A DNA stretch of 64,000 bases from Notolepis coatsorum (taxonomy: Eukaryota > Chordata > Actinopteri > Aulopiformes > Paralepididae): NCBI GenBank assembly GCA_963971535.1, contig OZ020592.1, forward strand, positions 123,152,304 through 123,216,303, given 5' to 3'. The notes below the pieces were generated by a model that was not told the origin of the DNA, ran no database searches, and saw nothing but the letters and a program-made list of their open reading frames with translations. This document shows positions 56,291 through 64,000 of the stretch, in pieces. A program made the position numbers and the translations under genes. Position 1 is the stretch's first letter, and the number at the start of each line of letters is the position of its first letter.

Positions 56291-56931
56291 ATACGTGAAA
56301 GCGTGCACGAGCTGCGGCGCAGGGCCAAGGTGGGATTCATCATGACAGGTGTGCGTAGAGCCTGCTTACGCACGTGTGATGAATGCCGACTTCCCTGTGC
56401 GTGCGCTAGTTCTAAATTCCGTGCTTACGTGTGGAAGTAGGTCAAGGTCAAAGTCCACGTTGATGAATGAGGGCCGGACTTATTTTCAGGACTTGTGACT
56501 CGATTTTGACTTGAGCACTGATGACTCAGACTTGGACTTGGACTCGAGCATTGACTGCATTTGGACTCGGAAGGTGCAGAGGATGACTCTGACTTGTTAA
56601 TTGATAAATACAGTTATACTTTTATTTGTAATATGCCCTAATTATTTGCCATAAGATATTGATGGCTAGTGCATTTGTTTGGCTATTGTGTCACAAAGTA
56701 AATAAACTCTTGAAAAGGTGACGGCTGTGTCATTTATGTTAAATGTAGACCTTTTTGTATTTGTACGTCAGCTCTTTGACTGCCAGTGGAGTGGACTCAA
56801 CCTTGATGACTTGGACTCGGACTCGGGTAACGGGGACCGACTCGGACTCGACTCTGGCTCTTCTTTAGTGACTCGGACTCGAACACTGGGGACTGAAGAT
56901 TTAGTGACTCGACTACAACACTGCCATATCC

Positions 56932-57269
56932 ACTGTGGATTCAAACCAAGTGATGGGATGGAATTGCGATAGTTAGAGTTGGTGCTAATGTTCTCCTCGT
57001 CGTAGTTAAAAGTGGACGACCTCAGATGTAACGCTGTCACCCTCTCGGGGCCCATAGTCGTTAATATGTGCCATATTGTGAATGTTGCACAAAGTAACAT
57101 CTCTGGTCATTTGGGAGAGACTCTGTGGACGGAGGAGGACACTGTGTGGAGAGGAGCGCCTGCTTTATGGTTGAATCTACGAGGCCCTCATGACTGGGCC
57201 AGATGGAACTAAGGAACAACAAGCCGTAGTGCTCAATTCAGATTTATATTCTTTTGTTGCTTGGCTGTC
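56932..57269. other. Unrecognised stretch
   Basis: A 66-residue plus frame (57012-57212) has no recognised domain. No TE terminus identified. Confidence 0.4.
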
Positions 57270-57756
57270 TTTTAAAGTTTCAAGTTTCAAGTTTCTTTAA
57301 TAGTTGTCATACAGAAGTACAGAATACTTTCATACAAAATGCTTCTTACTGTTACGCTCCAGAGACTGTGCTAGACAAGATAGTATCAAATAACATAGTA
57401 TAGCATGTAATTTAGAAGAAGAAAATGAGGTCACAGTGTTCGGTATAGACATATGTACAATGTTCTGAGTTACCATATAATATACAATACTATGCAGTGT
57501 ACTAATGTACAGTACTATATAGTGCAAAGCAGAAATGGGATGAGGTACAATTTAGGTACAATTTACAGTAAGGTGTACGAGTTGTAGTGCAATCCTTCAT
57601 CAATAAATATAAAGTGTGGGGAGTGGGTGCTACAGTGTGTTTGTTTAAAGTGAGTGTGTGCGTGTGGATGTGTGTGCTATGTGCGTTTGGTGGTTGTTGT
57701 TGTGTAGTGTTCATTGTTCGTTTAGCAGCCTGATGGCCTGGGGATAGAAGCGTGGC
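57270..57756 (-). mobile_element. Rex1-like LINE 3' region, minus strand
   Basis: AGTTTCAAGTTTCTTTAATA at the left and GCCTGATGGCCTGGGGATAG at the right. The right half is the inverse of 37921-38165 and resembles 46390-46440. Confidence 0.7.
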
Positions 57757-57785
57757 CAATGTCAGATTCCAGTGGGAACCGGTCA

Positions 57786-57900
57786 CGCTCCTGAACTGAC
57801 CCGCGTGTGCAAATGAACAATAATGAAGACAAGAGTAAACATGGAGGACACTAAAGTCACAGTTTATGGTTTAATTTACAAGTTGATGAGCAGTGGACGG
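57786..57900. repeat. Low-copy repeat, copy of 14523-14627
   Basis: CTGAACTGACCCGCGTGTGC and CACAGTTTATGGTTTAATTT are shared, diverged ~15% by eye. Confidence 0.6.
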
Positions 57901-57929
57901 CAGCTACTAATTAGTGAGCAGATGACTAT

Positions 57930-58153
57930 GGGGGAGAGGAAAGAGAGATAGGAAAGAGAGAGACAGAGAGAGAGATAGGAAAGAGGGAGAGAGAGATAGG
58001 AAGGAGAGAGAGAGATATGAAAGCGAGAAAGATAGGAAAGAGAGAGATAAAGAGAGATAGGAAAGAGAGAGAGAAAGAGAGAGAGAGATAGGAAAGACAG
58101 AAAGCAAGGGAGAGAGAGAGAGAAAAAAGAGAGATAGGAAAGAGAGAGAAAGA

Positions 58154-58245
<92 letters not shown>
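57930..58245. repeat. Purine-rich (AG)n region
   Basis: GAGAGATAGGAAAGAGAG-type imperfect repeats (57930-58160) pass into a pure (AG)n (58161-58232). Confidence 0.95.
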
Positions 58246-58248
<3 letters not shown>

Positions 58249-59300
58249 ATCCACCTATGAAGCACGCAATAGTCTGTGTTTGGTGCAGGGAGTCTGGGAG
58301 GAGCAGGGAGGAGGGAGCAGGGAAGAGGTGTTAGATATTTCACACTGTCCGTTGCTTTTAATCAGTCGTTTCAGTGGACAACTGGTTCACAAGGAGTGAG
58401 ATTAGTTCAGGGCAGCGGTTTGTTTATTGCGTTATCTTTATGATGTGTCGGCACAGGGCAAGTGTTACGGGATGTGTTCTTGCATCGACTTAATGTGGGC
58501 TTGAGTGTGTAGTGGAATCTCAGTCCAAACTGTCCAATCATTATGGAAATATTATGTTGGTTGAATATTGAGTCCCACAGGTCAACCGCTGTTGGAAGAT
58601 GGTACGGTATGTTTAGAACACCCACACATAGTCTAGGCTATTTTGAGTAGATCGGATACTAGGGGGTTTGGCTGTTAAGAGTGGCCCTGGGAGCATTTCC
58701 CTGTGTTAGATAGCCTCTGTGAAAACAATAAGATTGGGAGGGACCATAAGGTCAAATCACCAGTTCAAAGGCCGGTGTTATTTGAGCTGGCAGCAAAAGT
58801 CCAAAGAGGCTATTTCAACCAGTGATAAAATCTTCCTCTGAATAGATTTACATACAGGTGTCAAAAGCAGATAAGACAGTTGGTTTCACCAACAATCCAT
58901 AGATACCATCTCAGTGTCATAAAGCAACAGGAATTACATCCTGTGGTCACTGTAGAAGAGACCAAATGCTTCAGAGGACATTAAGTTTCACTACTCCAGT
59001 AGGGAAAATACGTTTATATCATTTAAATAAAGACTTAAACTGCTTTGATAATTAAAGTTAAGAGTAATCTTTAATCTATTAGTCAGCATAATGAAATATA
59101 GTATACTTTAAACGTTAACTGCAGCTGTTCTGCTAGTAATAGACCTTTGAACTATACAGGAAATGGGCATAAAAGTACAGTTGGGTGATATAGTTACTGT
59201 AACTGAGGGGTACAATTCCCTGACTGTATTAATAAGTATTGGTATCATTAAACCACTACCGTCTTATGTACTTTACTACTGGCCATACAGTACATGATAT
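58246..59300. other. Unrecognised AT-rich stretch
   Basis: No ORF above background, no tandem repeat and no clear terminus. Confidence 0.45.
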
Positions 59301-60484
59301 ATCTGATGAGAACACCTCCACAATGATACGGTTTCCACACAAAGTTGTATTTAAGTATTTATTAGCAGCAAGAATACATAATATACTTTAATTGAATGCA
59401 CTTGTAAGGCAAAGGAATGTGCGTAGGCAAATCAATAATGAATGTCCATTCTCTGGTTACGCATGAGATAATAATACAACTTGAATATTAGGAATTATAT
59501 CTATGGTACTCTGGGGAGGGGGTTCCTACCGGTTGTAAGCCAGCAGGGGGAGCAAATGCTCTAATGCAAAGTCTGGTTCCACGGGGACTCAATATAGGCT
59601 CCTGCCACGGGAGGCGGCACTACTCCCTGGAGCAGCGGACGAAAGGCAGCCGCTGCAATCCCAGTATGCGCGCAGCCCAGGTGGAAGCCGGTCAGCCTCT
59701 CCAATAGAGACGGCTCGAACGATGCTCCTCACGGGCAGGTCCCACAGCAGTGGGTGTAGACGATTCTTCTCCGCTCTAACAGCCTGGTCCAAAGCAATAA
59801 TAATAATCCAGTCGGAAAGGGGGTCTGCATTCACCGGTGTAGATCCTCCGGTGTGCGGTGGTTCACATCAACTAAGTCGAACTTGACGTCATTCAACCAA
59901 GCTCCGATACTCCACTATCCTATTCGCACGCGGCTATAAGTGCTCTATTTAGACGCACAATTGCTCACTTCACTTGGTCTTTGACTCGTGATGAAGGCTT
60001 ACTAGTAGGGAGCGAACGATACGTTGAACAAACGTATTAGGATAAACAAGACTCTATCTTGGGGCAATACGAGCCCTACTTCACCGCACGTTGCATAGTG
60101 GGTGAGGCTTCACTTGTTACTAAGACTGAACTGAACGGACTGCGGACTGAACTACTTCTGTATTCACCTGCGCCATATTTATATGTTGGGCGAACAAACT
60201 AGTACCAGCCCCACCTCTGTCTCGTAGTCCTGGGCAGAACCGGGCATGTACAGACATGTCCTGACGGTAGCTTTGAACTCGACTCTGGGGGTAAGACACT
60301 GGCGCTGGTGGCACGCCATCCAATAAGAGAACGAAATATTATGGTCTGTAGGCTACTAGGTTAAAGGGATATTCCGTGTATATGTACAAAGAATACACAA
60401 GGGATATCAAACGATATACAAATATTATGCAATATATATCAATCAATAAATACATATATTCGGTTTAATCTGACCCTTTGTAAC
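59301..60484 (-). repeat. 3' LTR of BEL/Pao element (left end uncertain)
   Basis: In minus sense the LTR starts TGTTACAAAGGGTCAG at 60484, right after AATTAGGAGGCGGC. It has ATATAAATATGG (~60178), a TATA-like box, and AATAAATACTT (~59358), a possible poly(A) signal. The left boundary could lie anywhere from ~59200 to 59850; the partner LTR is outside the window. Confidence 0.55.
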
Positions 60485-60585
60485 AGCCGCCTCCTAATTA
60501 GTCCCACCTAATTAGCTAAGCAGAGACAGATTAACCGCACTGTCCACTACTCAATGTCCGTTGTGAGGGTAGGCAGTTCACAAAG

Positions 60586-60815
60586 TCAGGGGTCATGGTC
60601 GTCATTAAGCGAGTCGGGGAGCCTTGGCGACTCTATCAGCCTCGCCACGGGTCGGTTGTATGTCCGCCCTTGGCCGAGCACTTCTGCCACTCTGACCTTT
60701 CCATCGGCACCAGTGGTCACTTTGCTTACGCGGCCGGCCGGCCACGCAGCTCGGGGTAGTGACTGGTCTATGGTCATGACGACTGGACGGGATGAAGGGG
60801 GGCTTAGGAGGAAGC
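60586..60815 (-). pseudogene. BEL C-terminal DUF5641-like domain
   Basis: Minus frame with TIDQSLPRAAWPAGRVSKV and VRVAEVLGQGRTYNRPVARL, the SH3-like domain that ends BEL/Pao integrases. The frame is offset from the upstream A17 frame. Confidence 0.82.
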
Positions 60816-61452
60816 GGGCCTGAGACTGCTTTGATCTGTGCTTGGCTGTGCCTCCTCCTCCTCCGTCTGTTTCTCTTGTTTGCTCTGTACCCCGTCTGAG
60901 GAGGGGCCGGTCCCGGCCGCCCCGTCAAGGAGTCGCTTGGGGTGCTGGGTTCGAGGTCAGCTACGTCTGAAGCGCAGCTGAGGGGGGTGGAGTTCCGAAT
61001 TCCCTCTGGTGCCCACGGTTCTCTCACGGGCCTCTCGCTTAATGTCAATAGCCTCTGCTGTACGAGGGAGTGGCCGGTGTCGCTCGCCTTTGTGTGTAGG
61101 CAGCGTGTAGACGTGGGTTGACTGTCAAGTCCGTAGAGGGGGCCCTGGAGCGTCCATCCCAGTCGGGTCTGAACCGCGACTGGGCATCCTTTGGGTCCGA
61201 TGTGGGCCGCCTCAATTGGGAGAATGAGGTCCGCGTGGTCGGAGCCGATGAGCAGGGTCGGTGTGGCGCCGTCGATGAGCGGTATAGGTAGTTGACGTAG
61301 GTGCACATACTTGGCCATCAGCTGTGGGATGGGGTAGGTGTACTGCGACAGGCCTATGTCGTGGCTGGTGAAGACGTTGGTTATACTATACTGCTTCTCG
61401 GGCTGGTCCACCGCTGCTATCTTGAAGGAGACCTTTTCACCTTTATGGTCTT
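60816..61452 (-). pseudogene. BEL A17-type peptidase, 3' part
   Basis: Frame 61411-60605 (MDQPEKQYSITNVF..) contains IPLIDGATPTLLIGSDHADL and KGCPVAVQTRLGWTLQGP, hallmarks of the A17 peptidase that follows BEL gag. A one-base frameshift at ~61452 separates it from the gag frame: coding continuity (DHKGEKVSFKI) is visible in the next frame. After ~61100 the frame becomes low-complexity (RNKRNRRRRRRHSQAQ) where RT should begin. Confidence 0.82.
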
Positions 61453-64000
61453 CTGGTCCCTTCTGATGGTGCGTATGGTCATGGTATCTTTGACACCCCG
61501 CAGGCCCAACTGGGCTGCTGCGGAAGCGAGGAGGAGAGTCTTTTCAGACCCATCGTCCAGGACGGCGTAAGTGTCCAGGACCTTGTCCTCGTAGCTCAGG
61601 AGCACTCTGACCACTTTGAGGAGCACTCGGGGGGTCCCGCTATGCTGGTCAATGTGGAGCACTCCTGTTGGTCGGTTGCCTTGGACCTTCTGGTGGGCTC
61701 CGCACCGTGCTGCGCGGTAAGCGGCGCCCGCCTGGGCCGCCCCTGCGCGGTAAGCGGCGCCCGCCTGGGCCGCCTCACGCCACTGGTCAACTTGGACAGG
61801 GTTCAGTGTCTTATATTCGGCACACTGTGCCAGCCAGTGTCCGCCGTCGCAGTAGGTACAGTAGGGAGCGGTCTGGTGGCTCTTCGGTACTGGTGCCACC
61901 GCCTCGGCATGGTACATTACCGCAACGGGCCCACTCTGTTGTCCTGGCTGACGCCTGTTGATGTCATGCAGGACCTCCAAGTGGGTGCCACCGCACCTGC
62001 TGCACTTCTTCTTCAAGCGGCACTCAGCTGCTAGGTGGCTGCGCGCGCAGCGGAAGCAGCGGCGGTGGTCCTTGATCCACTGACTCACCTCGTCCGTGGT
62101 CAGCTTCCCGAAAGTGTCGCATTGGTACAGCCGATGTTCTCCCTCACAGTACTGGCACTCAATCTTCCACTGGTCTTCTTTCGTCGAGGGGGTGTTGTGG
62201 TTCCTGTGCTGTGGTACTGATTCGGCTTGGTGCATAACGGTCACCAACCGACGGTTATCTGTTGATCCCCGAGGTCCGAGTCTTGGGCTTGATCCACTCC
62301 ATACGAACGTGTCGAGTCGTAGGCTACTGACCTCCCTTGCGAGGAACTCAGATAGGTCTAGGAGGGATGCCTCTGGGCCGTTGGGGTCGCGGTGGTCTCT
62401 CTGCCGCCTGAAGCACTCTTGTCGGGCGGGAGGGAGCTTCTCTAGTATCCTCTCTACATTAGAGTTAGCGTACAGTTCATAGATCCCTTTTTCCTTTTGG
62501 GACCCCAGCATCCCTACCAGGGACTGTACCTTGATGGAGAGGTCATCTAATGCTCTCTTGTCTCTGGCTGGGGGGAGACGGTCAATGTCTCTTATCTCCT
62601 GTATCACGTAGTCCCATATGCGTCCATAACGTTGGTCGAGGGCTACTAGAGCCGCAGTGTATGGGGTAGTAGAGCTGGAGTATGCCAGCGCTATATTGTG
62701 CGCTCTGGGCACCTTCAGGTGCTTGAGTAGGATAGCATACTTGTACGGTTCATCTGGTACGTCGGACAGCATAGTCTCTAAGCACATTCGTAGCTCTGTG
62801 TACTGTGCTCTGTTCTCGTGTGTGAAGTCCGGGAACGTCGGTGTGCCAAGGTACGATGCCATGGATGACTGGCACATCGGTGAGCGTTGGGGGAGAGGCC
62901 TCCTGGGTGAGTCTCCTCTTGCGTGTCGTCTTGGGCTGGTGCTTGGTGGGTACCGAAGGTCGGGTACCCAGGTGCTGTTCCTCGGGGCTGGCGGTGCGTC
63001 AAACTCACCCGTGAGTTGAGTCGGGGGTTTGTAGCGCAGGGCCTCGGGGCTGACTTCTGGGCTGTACTGGACCTCCTGGTCCAGGGTACGTTGCTGCTGG
63101 TCGGGGCTGTACTGGGCCTCCTGGTCCAGAGTACGTTGCTGCTGGTCGGGGCTGTACTGGGCCTCCTGGTCCAGAGTACGTTGCTGCTGGTCGGGGCTGT
63201 ACTGGGCCTCCTGGTCCAGAGTACGTTGCTGCTGGTCGGCTTGACATTCCTCCTCTTCCTCCTCCTCTTCCTCTGCTAGGACCTGGAGTCTTCTGTTCAG
63301 TCTCTCGGCGTGGTCCGGTTCTTCCCGGTTGCTGGGTCTCGTATGGACCGGCCGGGGAGGGGGTTCGGAGACGTGGACAGGATCCTCCTGTTGGCGGGGT
63401 CCCGGGTCGCTTAGTCGGGTAGGGGAATGTGTCCTAGACCCTTGTCGTGACGATCTCCGGGAGCTCCGTGCGGAGAGAGGGGGTGTCGCCATGGCAACCA
63501 ATTTTTCCATCAGCTGCGCCTGCAGCCGGTCGCGCTCTGCCTCGCGCTGGGCATGGGCTGCGTCGCGCGCTGCTTTGCGCTGGGCATTGGCGGCGTCGCG
63601 CTGCGCATTGGCGCTGGCCTGGGCGGCGTCGCGCTGTGCGTTGGCGGCGTCGCGCTGGGCATTGGCGCTGGCATGGGCGGCGTGGAGCTGTGCATTTGCG
63701 ACGTCGCGCTGTGCATTGGCGGCGGCGTGCTGTGCATCGGCGCGGCTTCTTTCAATGTTCTCTTCCGTCTGAAGGCGTCTGGTCTCCAGTCTTATGCGGT
63801 CGTCTTCACTCCTTTGTTGCGCCTGGAAGCGCTCTCGCTCGGCTGCAGAATGTTCGCGCTCGCGCGTCTGTTGCGCTTGAAGTCGATCGCGTTCGGTGGA
63901 GGCTGCCAGGGTGGCGATGAGTGCCTGCGCCAGCATCTTGTCCGCCTCGCTGGGGGAAGACGCCGTTCGAGGCGATCGGCTCCCGGCAGTACTTGTTGGA
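61417..64000 (-). CDS. BEL/Pao gag and start of protease, 5' end outside window
   Basis: Open from the window edge through 61417; the ATG at 63936 is internal because the frame stays open to 64000. Residues counted from that Met: ~10-150 Ala/Gln/Arg-rich coiled coil of AANAQRDA repeats; ~232-297 a Glu run then four 15-residue QQQRTLDQEAQYSPD repeats (45-bp DNA units, 63050-63240); ~355-550 BEL gag core (DUF1759-like, FPDFTHENRAQYTELRMCLE); CCHC-type knuckles around 593-650 (CQYCEGEHRLYQC, CFRCARSHLAAEC, CSRCGGTHLEVLH) and 692 (CTYCDGGHWLAQC); a duplicated AGAAYRA stretch ~717-740; protease active-site LDDGSEKT at ~792. Confidence 0.9.
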   Translation of the reverse strand, partial: PTSTAGSRSPRTASSPSEADKMLAQALIATLAASTERDRLQAQQTREREHSAAERERFQAQQRSEDDRIRLETRRLQTEENIERSRADAQHAAANAQRDVANAQLHAAHASANAQRDAANAQRDAAQASANAQRDAANAQRKAARDAAHAQREAERDRLQAQLMEKLVAMATPPLSARSSRRSSRQGSRTHSPTRLSDPGPRQQEDPVHVSEPPPRPVHTRPSNREEPDHAERLNRRLQVLAEEEEEEEEECQADQQQRTLDQEAQYSPDQQQRTLDQEAQYSPDQQQRTLDQEAQYSPDQQQRTLDQEVQYSPEVSPEALRYKPPTQLTGEFDAPPAPRNSTWVPDLRYPPSTSPRRHARGDSPRRPLPQRSPMCQSSMASYLGTPTFPDFTHENRAQYTELRMCLETMLSDVPDEPYKYAILLKHLKVPRAHNIALAYSSSTTPYTAALVALDQRYGRIWDYVIQEIRDIDRLPPARDKRALDDLSIKVQSLVGMLGSQKEKGIYELYANSNVERILEKLPPARQECFRRQRDHRDPNGPEASLLDLSEFLAREVSSLRLDTFVWSGSSPRLGPRGSTDNRRLVTVMHQAESVPQHRNHNTPSTKEDQWKIECQYCEGEHRLYQCDTFGKLTTDEVSQWIKDHRRCFRCARSHLAAECRLKKKCSRCGGTHLEVLHDINRRQPGQQSGPVAVMYHAEAVAPVPKSHQTAPYCTYCDGGHWLAQCAEYKTLNPVQVDQWREAAQAGAAYRAGAAQAGAAYRAARCGAHQKVQGNRPTGVLHIDQHSGTPRVLLKVVRVLLSYEDKVLDTYAVLDDGSEKTLLLASAAAQLGLRGVKDTMTIRTIRRDQKTIKVKRSPSR
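63050..63240 (-). repeat. 45-bp in-frame tandem repeat in BEL gag
   Basis: Four nearly identical GGGCCTCCTGGTCCAGAGTA-containing units preserve the reading frame (15 residues each). Confidence 0.93.

Larger units (their letters stand above)
54693..56476. mobile_element. TIR element nested in hAT, with LINE tails inside
   Basis: Left CCCTCATGCATCAACGTG and right CACGTTGATGAATGAGGGCC are inverted repeats; subterminal CTTACGCAC / GTGCGTA motifs recur at both ends. It contains two (CAAT)-tailed LINE ends in opposite directions (55021-55190, 55255-55398). PIF/Harbinger-like in style; target duplication not resolved. Confidence 0.7.
54672..56923. mobile_element. hAT MITE (CAGTGTTGTAG) expanded by nesting
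   Basis: Termini CAGTGTTGTAG and CTACAACACTG; perfect 8-bp target duplication CCATATCC (54664-54671 and 56924-56931). The interior shows the ACTCGGACTCG / TGACTTGGACTCG short repeats of this family (56493-56900). Most of its length comes from a second TIR element nested at 54693-56476. Confidence 0.9.
60485..64000 (-). mobile_element. BEL/Pao retrotransposon lacking RT-RNase H-integrase
   Basis: Minus-strand internal region: gag (runs off the right edge), A17-type protease, then directly the C-terminal DUF5641-like domain and the 3' LTR. The >3 kb normally holding RT, RNase H and integrase is missing between ~61100 and ~60820. The long open gag argues the copy, or its master, is young. Confidence 0.88.

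Noticed and set aside
61642..63920. Several plus-strand ORFs of 97-157 residues
   Set aside because: Shadows of the GC-rich BEL gag reading frame on the minus strand.

Overview
This window is repeat-dominated vertebrate DNA, most probably from a teleost fish. Supporting signs are BEL/Pao and Ty3/Gypsy elements, Rex1/CR1-like LINE fragments, hAT and TTAA-target MITEs, (ATTG)-tailed LINE ends, and very dense (AG)n, (CA)n, (AAT)n and homopolymer tracts. No complete host gene or functional RNA gene can be supported. One possible first exon (10755-10868) is offered at low confidence. Species cannot be determined from the sequence alone.

Left third (1-19959): tandem arrays interrupted by transposons. 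A 71-bp minisatellite carries a hAT MITE. A 15-bp ATG-rich minisatellite carries a complete 4.27-kb LTR retrotransposon on the minus strand, with LTRs differing at 2 of 308 sites, a tRNA-Pro-like primer site and an intact 934-residue SCAN-type gag-protease ORF but no reverse transcriptase or integrase. A GGTTAACC minisatellite carries a 1.43-kb foldback transposon, and element plus array are tandemly duplicated with a 1583-bp period. A 2.6-kb hAT element (TIR CAGGGCCGCC) follows, then a 1.07-kb array of 33-bp units with an 11-unit higher-order repeat.

Middle (19960-47593): a nested-insertion structure. A small hAT MITE sits in the 33-bp array and its two ends, flanked by a perfect 8-bp duplication, now lie 27.6 kb apart. 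Inside it are a Gypsy element (minus strand, 20214-45893, target duplication GAATC) and a truncated Rex1-like LINE. The Gypsy element reads gag, protease, RT, RNase H, integrase from right to left. It is broken by a SINE in its 3' LTR, a 14-kb composite with ~1-kb inverted arms and DDE_4-type transposase remnants, a second LTR-type insertion in RNase H (again GAATC), and a composite between protease and RT containing a retrovirus-like LTR/leader and a hAT end. The 14-kb composite itself holds a pol-less LTR element with apparently identical LTRs, one LTR of which is split by a 1.4-kb TIR element that also occurs nearby, plus another hAT copy and a 5S-rRNA-like sequence.

Right third (47594-64000): LINE fragments, an assembly gap of 200 N (48698-48897) whose left flank is repeated at 52599-52713, a 1.2-kb array built from 8- and 10-bp units, a 627-bp near-perfect palindrome with TTAA ends, an L1-like ORF2 fragment split by a fresh SINE (17-bp duplication), a hAT MITE with another TIR element nested in it, and at the end a minus-strand BEL/Pao element. 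That element's gag runs off the window, and it retains the A17-type protease and the C-terminal DUF5641-like domain but has lost the whole RT-RNase H-integrase block.

Gene interplay: there is no operon-like or pathway logic here. The functional theme is parasitic: non-autonomous LTR elements that kept gag and/or protease but would need RT and integrase from elsewhere, and small DNA elements needing transposase in trans.
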